Under the pieces are notes generated by a model, which had not been told where the DNA came from, made no database searches, and saw only the letters and a list, made by a program, of their open reading frames with translations. DNA of 64,000 nucleotides from Candidatus Caldilinea saccharophila (GTDB lineage: Bacteria; Chloroflexota; Anaerolineae; Caldilineales; Caldilineaceae). Where the stretch lies: contig JADJVW010000001.1 of NCBI GenBank assembly GCA_016710365.1, forward strand, positions 62,001-126,000, written 5' to 3'. Below, in pieces: positions 44,400 to 53,352 of this stretch (its first letter is position 1; every line of letters starts with the position of its first letter). Position numbers and translations under genes: made by a program.

Positions 44400-46259
44400 T
44401 CACTTCACCCAAATCGGATCGTATTCTGGCCACGGCACGCGGCTGATATTGGTCGGATACCGCCCATGCTCGTCCATAATAAAGATCTGCAGAACGCCTT
44501 CACGGTTAGAGAAAAATGCAATGCGCTTGCTATCCGGTGACCACGAAGGGTGTTTATCCCACTCCCATTCGTTGCGAATCAAAGAGACCTGCTCGGAGCT
44601 GTCCGGCCGCGATTTCCAGATGTCGTCAGTGCCATGCTCCGTCGTGACAAATGCAATCCACGCACCGTCCGGCGACCAGACTGGATCATACGAGATCGCC
44701 GTTGAGAAGCGCGTGACCGGCTTTGGCGGCAGCTGTCCAAACTGCGTGGTGTAGGGGACGTGCAAAATGATCTGTGCGCGGCCATCCACATCAGCCGTCG
44801 ACACGCGGTATTGGCTGTCAGGTGAATAGCGTTCTGACTCGTGCAGTTCGTCAAACGCCTTCTCATATTGGTCAAAACTCCCTAAATATTCGCGGTTCGA
44901 GCCGTCCGGGTCAATCACGTAGACGCCTGGCAGGTCTGGATGATCTGACTTGAAGACAATACGGTTGCGGAACATGCGCAGCGGCAGCGGCGTCGCGGTG
45001 GGCGTAGCTGTTGCGGTTGGAGGCGTCGGCCCTGGCGTCGGCGTCATCGTCGGGGTCGGGGTCGGCGTCAACAACGGGATAATCGTGCTGGCTTTGATGC
45101 AGGCGCTGCTGGTGTCCGGCAGGGCAAGCTGGCACGCCTGGCTATACATTTCGTAGGCATTGATCAGATCACCGCTGTTAAGGTATGTATCGCCAGCGCC
45201 GATAAAGGCCACAAAAAGCATCGACGCTGTAGCGTCACCCAGATAAGTGGGTCGTTCATTGTAAATAGAGCGCAGCAGGTTGACGGCTTCCGGCCAGTGC
45301 TGCTGGTCGAACGCATCTCGACTACGCAGAAAATTGACGACCAGGCGCGCCTCCGTGATCGCATCGGGCGCGTTGGGCTTCTGCTTCAAAGCGGCGTTGA
45401 AGAAGTCTCTCGCCTGCGGCGCCTCGTCCGGTTTAGGCGGGATTTGGTCTAGAATGCGCTTTCCCTGGCGCAGATTAAGGCTGTAGAGCAAATCAGCCAC
45501 TTCATCGTGACGATAATTGACGTCCATTGACTGAATCTGCATGAGGGCGCTGGTAGCATCTGTGTCAAAGCCAAGCAAATGGAGCTTACGCGCCTGTTCC
45601 ATCAATGAGTCCAGGTCCTGAAGATGGCGAATTTTCATGAGGCGGTTATTGACGTCGCGGTAACCAGGGGCCTTAATCTGCAACTCGCTGTACATGGAAA
45701 GCGCTAATTCGTATCTTTTGGCGTCGTCAGCCACAACGGCTTCATTATAAAGAGCAGAGAGTTGGCGCTGCTTACCAACTTCGAGCAGGCCATCGGCTGC
45801 GCCTGGATAATCGGGCGCCAATGCCAATAATGCGTTGAAGCGCTGTTCTGCGGTATCAAAATCATTGGCGGCCAGCGCGGCTTGCGCCTGATTCAGCAAT
45901 TGCATCTGCTGACGTTGCATCTGTGCGTTGGCTAACATCGGCATCAATTGCGCCCGAACCATCCAGACACCCACAATGACGATCACCAGAATCGTGACAA
46001 TCACCCCAACACGCCCCAGGATTGCATTCCAAGGAATGATCCAACGTTTCTCCTTGATCTGCGTGTTTGCCTCGAGCTGCGCCTTAAAGCGAGCGTCTTG
46101 CAACATCTGCCCAACGCGTGCGTCCCCGGGATAACGTCCTTGCAGCATTTCCAGGACGCGAATCGCCTTATCCCATTGCCCCATGTGGAGGTGCGTGGCC
46201 GCTTCATGGAATTGCGGATCGTCATATTCTGTGGAATTTGCATCAAATGTAGCTGCCAT
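44400..46259 (-). CDS. TPR, membrane and PD40 beta-propeller protein of the Tad operon
   Basis: 619-aa protein with an unusual layout. Residues 1-70 hold a TPR-like repeat (HLHMGQWDKAIRVLEML). A membrane helix at about 83-105 (VGVIVTILVIVIVGVWMV) is followed by further extracytoplasmic TPRs (about 120-390: ALAANDFDTAEQRFNALLAL, AKRYELALSMYSELQ). A Thr/Pro-rich linker (TPTPTMTPTPGPTPP) leads to a TolB/WD40-like PD40 propeller (YDPVWSPDGAWIAFVT, KHPSWSPDSKRIAFFS). It sits between tadC and cpaF and may scaffold the pilus machine or bind cell-wall material. No standard Tad gene has this architecture, so the role is unknown. Confidence 0.88.
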   Translation of the reverse strand: MAATFDANSTEYDDPQFHEAATHLHMGQWDKAIRVLEMLQGRYPGDARVGQMLQDARFKAQLEANTQIKEKRWIIPWNAILGRVGVIVTILVIVIVGVWMVRAQLMPMLANAQMQRQQMQLLNQAQAALAANDFDTAEQRFNALLALAPDYPGAADGLLEVGKQRQLSALYNEAVVADDAKRYELALSMYSELQIKAPGYRDVNNRLMKIRHLQDLDSLMEQARKLHLLGFDTDATSALMQIQSMDVNYRHDEVADLLYSLNLRQGKRILDQIPPKPDEAPQARDFFNAALKQKPNAPDAITEARLVVNFLRSRDAFDQQHWPEAVNLLRSIYNERPTYLGDATASMLFVAFIGAGDTYLNSGDLINAYEMYSQACQLALPDTSSACIKASTIIPLLTPTPTPTMTPTPGPTPPTATATPTATPLPLRMFRNRIVFKSDHPDLPGVYVIDPDGSNREYLGSFDQYEKAFDELHESERYSPDSQYRVSTADVDGRAQIILHVPYTTQFGQLPPKPVTRFSTAISYDPVWSPDGAWIAFVTTEHGTDDIWKSRPDSSEQVSLIRNEWEWDKHPSWSPDSKRIAFFSNREGVLQIFIMDEHGRYPTNISRVPWPEYDPIWVK

Positions 46260-46303
46260 GTCTTTCTCCTCCGCCGGAGCACCTGGACGGTGTTGGCCGT
46301 GCG

Positions 46304-47249
46304 TTATCGCGTCATTGCCTGAAATGATTCCATCATCTTTGGCACCACCGGCCCCAAGACCACAATAAAGAGGGCTGGGAAGATGAATAGAACCAACACA
46401 ATTACAATCTTGACCGTAGCACTGTGCGCCACTTCTTCAGCCATCTGACGGCGCTTCAAGCGCATCTGATCCGCCTGGGTATGCAGCACCTGGGCGATGC
46501 TCATCCCCAGCATATTGGATTGGATCAGCACGGCAATAAAAGTGCTGAGTTCACTGACCTGGTTGCGTTCCGCCATGTGGCGCAGCGCGTCATTGCGGGG
46601 GACGCCAATGCGCAGCTCACTGACCGCACGGCGAAACTCCTGCGTCAACGCGTTGTCCCATTGCTCACCCACGCAGCAGCGCGGATTCAAACGCCAACCC
46701 GGCCTCAACGCCGATGGTCAGCATGTCGAGCGCATCGGGCAGCGAGCGGCGGATCTCTACTTTGCGCTTCTTAATGCGTTGGCTGACCCAAAACTTAGGC
46801 GCCATAAAACCGATAAAAAGAGCGATGAACGCGTTGCGCGCTGCCACAAAGAGCGAGTCTGTGTGGCCAAGCAACAAAAAATAGGCGGCGCCGATCCCCA
46901 CCCCTAACACAATACGTAGACCAACAAACTCGATAGCGGTCAAATTACCCGGGCTGCCCGCCTGGATCAGGGACATATTGATCTTTTCGAGGTTCTGTTG
47001 CGGCAACAACCCAGTAACCGCGTTGCTGATGCGGCGGAAGAACGGCAGAAGGATACGCTCCGCAAAGGAACTTTGGGTTTCATCGCCAGTCGTCAGCCGG
47101 GAAGGCTCGACCATCCCCGACATGCGTTCGGCCACCGCGCCGGCTGCCTTGGAAGGCGCAAGCGTCATCCAAATGGCCATGATTGTCCCTGCCACCAACA
47201 CGCCAAACAGCACAGGCGCCAATGCACCGCTCACCAATTCAAGCACCAT
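46304..47249 (-). CDS. tadC: Tad inner-membrane platform protein TadC, frameshifted
   Basis: About 314-aa type II secretion F-domain protein. The first part has an N-terminal membrane helix, INMSLIQAGSPGNLTAIEF and LPDALDMLTIGVEAGLAFESALLR. At about 46676 the frame hits TGA; a two-base gain (or one-base loss) continues into VGEQWDNALTQEFRRAVSEL, GMSIAQVLHTQADQM and IVIVLVLFIFPALFIVVLGP. The join restores the family's AL-RV-E-W-N-L-EF block. It pairs with TadB in the membrane. Confidence 0.85.
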
Positions 47250-47268
47250 GATGCCCTTGCCCCTTCAC

Positions 47269-48228
47269 CTACACCTTGATATCCACAATTTTGCGGATAA
47301 TCATGAAGCCGATTCCGATCATGACAAGCGCTGCCCCTGGCAGGAGACGCGGCCAGCCAGGTTCAAAGAAGGGTTCGAAATAACCGGGACTGATAAAAGA
47401 AAGCGCCACTGCCAGAAAAATAGGCATGCCGGCCAGCACATTGCCAGTCATGCGCTGCTGCGCCGTCAGCACCTGCACCTCGCGCAGAATGCGCACGCGT
47501 TCGCGAATGGTCGTGCTGATGTTTTCAAGCACGCTGGAAAGGTTGCCACCCATTTCGAACTGAATGCTGATCGCCGTCGATACCAGGTCGAAATCGTCGC
47601 TCTCTACGCGCTCCGCCATGGCCTCCAGCGCCCGCTGCAGTGGCAACCCCAGGCTCATGGAATGAATCACGCGTTTGAATTCCTTTGAGGCGGGTTCTGG
47701 CACCTCGCGCGCCAACAGTTCGATTGCCTGGGACATCCCATAGCCGGCGCGCAAGGAACCGACCAGCAACGTCAGCACGTCCGGCAATTGATCGGTGAAG
47801 GCGCTGCGTCGCTTCGTCTCGCGCTGCTTCATATAGAGGATCGGCAATACGCACAATACGCCCGCCACCATCAACCCAACCACAGCGCCACCGCGCAGCG
47901 CACCCACAGCAAAGCCGCCGCCAGCCAACATGACAAAGATTGCCCGTGGAGTTCGCCAACCGTGATCTGAAGATCGGCGCGCAACAGCATGGTCTTCAAT
48001 TTTTCGCCGATCCCCAAGCGATCGGCCAGCCGCCAACCCGCCAAAACGGTCGGCAGGTGCATTTTCCTGTTGCGAGCGGCCGCCAAGACGAATGTATTCG
48101 GTCAATCCGTATTCGCGCAGCCGATCTTCCACTGGATCCTTGCTCGGCATAATCTGCCGGATCGCGATGAACAGACTTAATACCGAAAGCCCCACCAAGA
48201 TCGCCGCTATGACTTCACCGGACATCAC
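47269..48228 (-). CDS. tadB: Tad inner-membrane platform protein TadB
   Basis: 319-aa type II secretion F-domain protein with membrane helices at the N-terminus, near 100-140 and at the C-terminus. The F-domain runs QLPDVLTLLVGSLRAGYGMSQAIELLA, MEFGLP-like LGLPLQRALEAMAERV, STAISIQFEMGGNLSSVLENI and REVQVLTAQQRMTG. With TadC it forms the platform on which CpaF acts. It abuts tadZ (stop at 48229) with no gap. Confidence 0.95.
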   Translation of the reverse strand: MMSGEVIAAILVGLSVLSLFIAIRQIMPSKDPVEDRLREYGLTEYIRLGGRSQQENAPADRFGGLAAGRSLGDRRKIEDHAVARRSSDHGWRTPRAIFVMLAGGGFAVGALRGGAVVGLMVAGVLCVLPILYMKQRETKRRSAFTDQLPDVLTLLVGSLRAGYGMSQAIELLAREVPEPASKEFKRVIHSMSLGLPLQRALEAMAERVESDDFDLVSTAISIQFEMGGNLSSVLENISTTIRERVRILREVQVLTAQQRMTGNVLAGMPIFLAVALSFISPGYFEPFFEPGWPRLLPGAALVMIGIGFMIIRKIVDIKV

Positions 48229-49494
48229 TCACCTCGCTGCGCTGGTCGAACTAATGCGCCGGAACATGCGGCTGAAGGGATTGGAAGCCGGCGCTGGCGG
48301 TTCCGGCGTGCTTTCCGCTACAACCGGCTGCCGCGCCGTGCCCGCCACAAACATGGCGGCAAATTCTTCCACAGCGCGCGCCACCGCGCTGCGTCGATGG
48401 CTCAAATAAAGCGGAACGCCGCGATTGACGCTCAGGCTGACCAACGGCTGATCGTCAGGAATTGTGTGGCGGACGCGCACATGCAGCCGCTCCTCGATGT
48501 CGTTTTTGGTGACGCCGCCATTGATGCCGGCGCGATTGAGCACGATCCAGACGCGATCCTCCACGCAACCGCGCGCCACCAATTGGTCAAGCAGCAGACG
48601 TGCATTGCGCAGGCACACCAGTTCAGGCAGCACAGTCATCACAATGTAATCAGCGCTGTCCAGAAACGCATAACCGCTTTCATCAACCAGGGCTCCCAAA
48701 TCGACGACCACCCAATCGAACATCAGCCGGAGCTGCGATATAATCTGCTCAACCTGCGGCATGCTGATTTCCATCACCCCGTAAATCGGCGCCGGCGCCA
48801 GCAGTACAGCAAGCCCTGCGGTATGATTGGCCAGTACGCTCGACACCAGGTCCTTATCGAGCCGCGAGGCGCGCGCCAGCAGGGTATTGATATCGCGTTC
48901 CCCTTCCAGGTTCAATACAACATCCAACGCCGGCGCCACATAGTCGGCATCGACCATCACAACCCCTTGTCCCGTTTGCTCCAGGATCGCAAGCGCTGTG
49001 TTGGTTGCCATCATCGTGCGCCCGGTGCCGCCCTTTGGCCCGACAAAGACAACGACTTTGCCGATTCTAGTCGTCGAGCGCCCAGCCTGCTGATCGGGTA
49101 AACGGTTTTCGGTCAACAGTTGATGAATGGCCGACCAGAACTCTTCCGCCATCAATGGTTTGGTGATAAAGCCGCGCGCACCGCTCAAGACTGCCTGCCG
49201 CGCCACGGCCATGCCCCGCTCGTCCACCATCACCATCGACACGGCATTGGGTGACGACACGGTCATTTGACGGATCACAGCGGGCGCCGACATGCCGTTG
49301 AGATCATCGTCTACGAGGACGAGATGAGGGAGCAGATCCTCGGCGCGGCGCGGCGCCAACTCCGGCTGTGCAATCCAGAAGAGACGATGCTCACCCGCGT
49401 ACTGGGCAAGAATCGCACCGATCTGTTCGCGCAGTCCTTCTGATTCGGCGACCAGTAACACGCGTAGAGTATCGCCTGGGCCTAACCTTGCCAA
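48229..49494 (-). CDS. tadZ: TadZ/CpaE-type ATPase with atypical receiver domain
   Basis: 421-aa polar localisation ATPase. Residues 1-125 are a degenerate receiver (LRVLLVAESEGLREQIGAIL, HLVLVDDDLNGM, RGFITKPLMAEEF). The ParA/MinD-like domain has GPKGGTGRTMMATNTALAI: the P-loop Lys before Thr is Arg, as seen in some TadZ proteins with weak hydrolysis. VVMVDADYVAPALDVVL and DWVVVDLGALVDESG are the A' and B motifs. TadZ recruits the pilus machine to its site. Confidence 0.93.
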   Translation of the reverse strand: MARLGPGDTLRVLLVAESEGLREQIGAILAQYAGEHRLFWIAQPELAPRRAEDLLPHLVLVDDDLNGMSAPAVIRQMTVSSPNAVSMVMVDERGMAVARQAVLSGARGFITKPLMAEEFWSAIHQLLTENRLPDQQAGRSTTRIGKVVVFVGPKGGTGRTMMATNTALAILEQTGQGVVMVDADYVAPALDVVLNLEGERDINTLLARASRLDKDLVSSVLANHTAGLAVLLAPAPIYGVMEISMPQVEQIISQLRLMFDWVVVDLGALVDESGYAFLDSADYIVMTVLPELVCLRNARLLLDQLVARGCVEDRVWIVLNRAGINGGVTKNDIEERLHVRVRHTIPDDQPLVSLSVNRGVPLYLSHRRSAVARAVEEFAAMFVAGTARQPVVAESTPEPPAPASNPFSRMFRRISSTSAAR

Positions 49495-49519
49495 GATGCC
49501 CCCTCTTCCTTATCTAATC

Positions 49520-49570
49520 TAAAAACCGCTTTAACGCAGAGATGCAGAGGTTCGCAGAGAAAAGCGATTT
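49520..49570. repeat. Dispersed GACGCAGAG-type element (half copy)
   Basis: TTTAACGCAGAGATGCAGAGGTTCGCAGAGAAAAGCG in the 134-nt cpaB-tadZ gap; a single arm of the element at 16270, 53280 and 59148. Confidence 0.65.
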
Positions 49571-49628
49571 TTATTGCTCATTGCGCCCCCAGTGGGGCAT
49601 GGCCACGAATCTATGGCGCCGTTGATGG

Positions 49629-50450
49629 TTATCGGCCGGCGCCCGTCGGGATGCTGTAGCGGTTGATCAAGTAGTCAACATCCACCGGATCGATGTCGAA
49701 CGGACGCTCGACGCCCGGCGCGCGCATCACAAAATCGACAATGCCGCCGGCATCCATCGCATACTTGAGCGTCAAAGCATCCTGCGGCGCCAGCGTCACC
49801 AAAACAGAATCCGGGCGCACAACCGCAGGCGCGGTTTGCGCCGCGGCCTCAGCCGTGTCGGTCTCCACTGGCCGGATGCTGCCGATCATCTCGACGATGG
49901 TCACATTCTGCAGCAGGGCAAAGGTGCTCTGCGCCTCGTCTTCATTCTCTGCGGCCGCGCCAATGCCCCGATTTTCTGGGAACGACAGCGAATAGAGAAT
50001 ATCGACGCGATCGCCTGGCTTCAATACGCCAACCCGGCTCAACAGATCCTGCGCCGGGATCGCCATCAAGACCTGATCTTGATTCAGGAAGATCGCACTG
50101 CGTCCATCGGCCCCGAGCACGTTCGGATCGACCAGCTTCTGCTCAAGCACCGGCTCGCCCCCATAGAGCGGAAGCAACGTGAGCTTGCCGACGGCCGCAT
50201 CCAATGCATCGATCTGACCATCGGGCGCCGCACTTGCTGGCAGTTCAACCAAGGTCAGGTCTTCTTGCGTCAATAACGTACGCGCCGGCAGCGCGCGGTT
50301 CGCCGCGACCACGGTGACGGTCGGCCCGCTCATGGTTGTTTCCGGGGCAGTCTCGACGACGCGCGTCAGACTCGAATAGGCGACAAACCCGGCCAACAAC
50401 GCCAGGATGATGCCTGCCAAAAACCAAATAAATCCCCTCATACGTGACAT
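49629..50450 (-). CDS. cpaB: Flp pilus assembly protein CpaB/RcpC
   Basis: 273-aa secreted or anchored protein. It has an N-terminal membrane anchor (GFIWFLAGIILALLAGFVAYS), then a SAF domain (VTVVAANRALPARTLLTQEDL, EPVLEQKLVD) and an RcpC-type body (VLMAIPAQDLLSRVGVLKPG, RVDILYSLSFPENRG). CpaB acts on the extracytoplasmic side, possibly with the outer layer or peptidoglycan. Position between tadE and tadZ is usual. Confidence 0.93.
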   Translation of the reverse strand: MSRMRGFIWFLAGIILALLAGFVAYSSLTRVVETAPETTMSGPTVTVVAANRALPARTLLTQEDLTLVELPASAAPDGQIDALDAAVGKLTLLPLYGGEPVLEQKLVDPNVLGADGRSAIFLNQDQVLMAIPAQDLLSRVGVLKPGDRVDILYSLSFPENRGIGAAAENEDEAQSTFALLQNVTIVEMIGSIRPVETDTAEAAAQTAPAVVRPDSVLVTLAPQDALTLKYAMDAGGIVDFVMRAPGVERPFDIDPVDVDYLINRYSIPTGAGR

Positions 50451-50481
50451 GGTAGCTGCCTTTCAGTGTCCCGACGCATCT

Positions 50482-50901
50482 TTACTGCTCGCGCGCCATG
50501 GTGGACGCAGCCGATAAATCCAAATGACCTGTGCCGTTAAGCGCCTCGACCACCATACGGGTCAGAAACTCCGCGCGATACAGCACCTCAACCTGGATGA
50601 CTGGCACTTCCCCACGGTTGAAACGCGAAGTGATGACCTGAACATTTTCATTCACGAGACCGGTCGTCAAGCTGCGTGCGGCGCTCTCTGCCAACGCATC
50701 GACGCAGGTCTGGTCGCAGGCGCTTGACAAGGCGGACGCGGCGGTGCGGGCGCCTTCACGTGCAGCGTTCGACACGGTGACATAGGCAAAAAACAGCATG
50801 CTTAATTCGATGATCGTGAAGACCAGAAATAGAAAGAGAGGCAGGATCAGGGCGTATTCCACCAAATCCTGTCCTCTTTCCTGGCCAAAGCGAGGTTTCA
50901 T
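50482..50901 (-). CDS. tadE: TadE-like pseudopilin (first copy)
   Basis: 139-aa protein from ATG 50899-50901, preceded by GGGAG 4-5 nt upstream; the longer open frame to 51006 reads through a GC hairpin and is unlikely. KPRFGQERGQDLVEYALILPLFLFLVFTI is the processing region and membrane helix with the Glu. NAAREGARTAAS follows, then a secreted domain with a possible disulfide (ACDQTCVDAL). It would be cut by the prepilin peptidase and enter the Tad pilus. Confidence 0.9.
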   Translation of the reverse strand: MKPRFGQERGQDLVEYALILPLFLFLVFTIIELSMLFFAYVTVSNAAREGARTAASALSSACDQTCVDALAESAARSLTTGLVNENVQVITSRFNRGEVPVIQVEVLYRAEFLTRMVVEALNGTGHLDLSAASTMAREQ

Positions 50902-50919
50902 AAGCTCCCTCGTGGCTTT

Positions 50920-50958
50920 GACTTGCCGGGGGCCAGGTTGCCCTGGCCCCGGCAAGTC
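50920..50958. promoter_or_regulatory. GC-rich hairpin between flp and tadE
   Basis: About 17 bp of GACTTGCCGGGG-type stem with one bulged G around a TTG loop, just upstream of the tadE start and downstream of the pilin gene. It probably attenuates read-through or stabilises flp mRNA, allowing far more pilin than other Tad proteins. Confidence 0.55.
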
Positions 50959-51009
50959 AAGAAAATCGTTCTTCCTAGTGAGGTAGGTATTGTCTGACTT
51001 GTACAACCG

Positions 51010-51198
51010 TTACGGCATAGCATCTTCTACTGCTGTTGCCAATGCATCCCACATCGACTGGATCGAGCCGCCCAAGGCACCCAAGGCCACTACTGCGGCC
51101 AACGCCAACAACCCGGCGATCAGCGCGTACTCGATGAGGTCCTGACCTTCTTCACGCTCCATGTAGGACTTGAGAATCAAATAGTAATACGTAATCAT
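51010..51198 (-). CDS. flp: Flp/Fap-type major pilin
   Basis: 62-aa prepilin. The start follows a perfect AGGAGG. A short leader precedes EEGQDLIEYALIAGLLALAAVVAL, with the Flp hallmark Glu-Tyr pair (EY) in the hydrophobic helix, then SIQSMWDALATAVEDAMP. It is the first gene of the operon and would form the pilus shaft after cleavage by the prepilin peptidase. Confidence 0.95.
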   Translation of the reverse strand: MITYYYLILKSYMEREEGQDLIEYALIAGLLALAAVVALGALGGSIQSMWDALATAVEDAMP

Positions 51199-51672
51199 GG
51201 TGCTCCTCCTGTTTGAGCAAATTCACTGGACTGACTGTTTCGACCAACTGACTGTTGCTGACTGACTTTTACTGACTGACTGTATTCTGCAAACGCCTTT
51301 TGCCGTGTGGCGTATACATTCATATTGGGATAGGTTTTGGCGTCGCCTGGTAATGTTACTCTGTCGTGGATTGCTCTATGTTGAAAAAATTTCTTATCTC
51401 TCTTACCGGAACGCTAGCCTTCTTTCTAGTAAATATAGTACCGGTCTTCTCTTGAAATCCCATCGGTCGATTGGTAGAACACGCTGGATTGCTCGATAGT
51501 ACATTTGATGGTCAGGAAGGCGGCGGTGGAATCGTCAATCTGGCGCGAGGTACGCCCCTTGTCGTGATATAACGATACTCCCCACAGTTATGACGAAAAG
51601 CTGCTGCATCGCCCAAATTGGTTGATGTTCCTGTGATCAACGATAATTACAATAATGCAATTCTCTGCATAG
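51199..51672. other. Gene-free region with GACTGACT-type repeats, divergent promoter of flp operon
   Basis: No convincing gene. 51228-51283 holds repeated ACTGACTG/GACTGACT motifs (CTGGACTGACTG, CAACTGACTGTTG, TGACTGACTTTT, ACTGACTGACTG). These lie just upstream of the pilin start and could be regulator sites or replication slippage products. The rest appears to be the promoter region for both directions. Confidence 0.5.
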
Positions 51673-51726
51673 ATGAAACATTACGTTTCTGTCTACATAA
51701 ACCAAATCTATAAAGGCGTTATTGCC

Positions 51727-53265
51727 ATGTTAGAGCAGAAAGCCCGCCAACAAGATGTAGACTCAAAACAAACACGTGTGCAGACGCTGTGGCAGATGGG
51801 GGTGACAGGATTGGTCTTTTCCACCCTTTTCCTGATCCTGTTGCGGACCTACGCCGACCCGGATCTATGGGGACATCTCCGCTTTGGGCTCGACACGGTT
51901 GCGGCGCGCAAGCTTGCCTTTACCGATCCATACTCTTATTTATCAACAGGCCAAACCTGGATCAATCATGAATGGCTGGCCGAGGTGCTGATGGCCATCG
52001 CATGGCTAGGTGGGCAAAGCGCCGGTTTGGTTGCGCTCAGAATGGCAGTGTTAGCCCTCACGTTGGGACTGATTTACTTGCATCTTACTCGGCTGCTGCA
52101 GTTGTCTTGGATGCCGTCGCTGGCAGTGCTTGTGTTGACTGTGCCGGGGCTGGTCGTCTCGATCAACGTGGTGCGTCCCCAGCTATTTACGTTTCTACTG
52201 TTCACCATCACCCTTCTTGTGATCTACCAGGCCGACCGCGGGCGCTATCGTTGGCTTTGGGCAATGCCGGTCGTGGTTGTGGCATGGGTGAATCTGCATG
52301 GCGGCTTTCTGGCCGGGGGCGGACTGCTGGGATTGTGGGCGTTATTGCATCTCGCTACGCATCGCGCCCAGTGGCGCGCCGTGCTGCCACCGCTGCTGTT
52401 GAGCGCCGCTGCTCTGCTGGTCAATCCTTATGGGTTTACACTGGTTGCTTTTCTGCTGGAGACAGGCACAGTTGCGCGCCCAGGCATTTCGGATTGGCAG
52501 CCCGTTCAGATGATCAGTTGGATGGGGGCAGTCTATCTGGGGTTGCTTGGCCTGTCATTTGTCGCGATTGGCAATAGCCGGCGACCGAAACGGTGGGACT
52601 TGTTAGCGCTTTTCTTGTTTACGGCGCTCCTCCCGCTCACCGCTGTACGCCACTTGCCGTTGATGGCAATTGCGTTTGCCATGTTTGTAGGCGAACATGG
52701 GGTCGACATTTGGGACAGGCAAATCAGCCGGCGGCAACGTTCAACGCCGCTGCGCCCGTGGCTGGCAGGTTTGCCTCTGCTGATTGCGCTGATCATCCCT
52801 TTCGTTGCACTTTCTATCGACCGCGGGCGCATCTTGATCGGCGACGCCGTCCCCTATCCTCGTACTGCCCTCACGCTGCTGAAGACCAGCGGCTTTACAG
52901 GCAATCTAGCGACATTCTTTGACTGGGGCGAATACATCATCTGGCACGCCGGCCCGCAGATCAAGGTTTCCATCGACGGCAGGCGCGAGACAGTCTACCC
53001 GCCCGATATTTATCAAAAACATTTCAATTTATGGTATGGCAGTAATCAATGGAATGCACTCCTTACGGAGTATCCTACGGATGCAGTCTTAATCGTCAGT
53101 AAGACAGCGACCGACAACTTGTTGCGGCGGTCGCCAGACTGGCGTCTGGTCTACACGGACAACATCAGCACACTGTTTATCAACGAGACATCATCCGCTG
53201 CTCAAGTAATTGAGCAGGCTGTGGCCGATTTCGCGCCGCCCCCACCACAAGTGTATTTTCCATAA
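51727..53265 (+). CDS. Polytopic membrane protein, glycosyltransferase-like
   Basis: About 512-aa integral membrane protein with roughly 10-12 helices. It has the conserved opening TYADPDLWGHLRFG, AFTDPYSYLSTGQTWINHEWLAEV, then RPQLFTFLLFTITLLVIYQ and NLHGGFLAG. The C-terminus is a soluble domain (FDWGEYIIWHAGPQIKVSIDGR, YPPDIYQKHFNLW). This matches a family of predicted membrane enzymes related to the GT-C class, where acidic residues in the first loop bind lipid-linked sugars; no activity is proven. The ATG at 51727 avoids the unusual polar extension from 51673, though that start cannot be excluded. Confidence 0.75.
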   Translation: MLEQKARQQDVDSKQTRVQTLWQMGVTGLVFSTLFLILLRTYADPDLWGHLRFGLDTVAARKLAFTDPYSYLSTGQTWINHEWLAEVLMAIAWLGGQSAGLVALRMAVLALTLGLIYLHLTRLLQLSWMPSLAVLVLTVPGLVVSINVVRPQLFTFLLFTITLLVIYQADRGRYRWLWAMPVVVVAWVNLHGGFLAGGGLLGLWALLHLATHRAQWRAVLPPLLLSAAALLVNPYGFTLVAFLLETGTVARPGISDWQPVQMISWMGAVYLGLLGLSFVAIGNSRRPKRWDLLALFLFTALLPLTAVRHLPLMAIAFAMFVGEHGVDIWDRQISRRQRSTPLRPWLAGLPLLIALIIPFVALSIDRGRILIGDAVPYPRTALTLLKTSGFTGNLATFFDWGEYIIWHAGPQIKVSIDGRRETVYPPDIYQKHFNLWYGSNQWNALLTEYPTDAVLIVSKTATDNLLRRSPDWRLVYTDNISTLFINETSSAAQVIEQAVADFAPPPPQVYFP

Positions 53266-53279
53266 ATAGGCGGGTGCTC

Positions 53280-53340
53280 TTCTCGATTTTCCCTGCGAAC
53301 CTCTGTATCTCTGCGGCTCTGCGTCAGAAATAAGGATTTC
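53280..53340. repeat. Dispersed GACGCAGAG-type element (complement)
   Basis: CCCTGCGAACCTCTGTATCTCTGCGGCTCTGCGTC in the convergent gap with recJ; opposite orientation to the 49520 copy. Confidence 0.65.
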
Positions 53341-53352
53341 CCAATAAGATTC

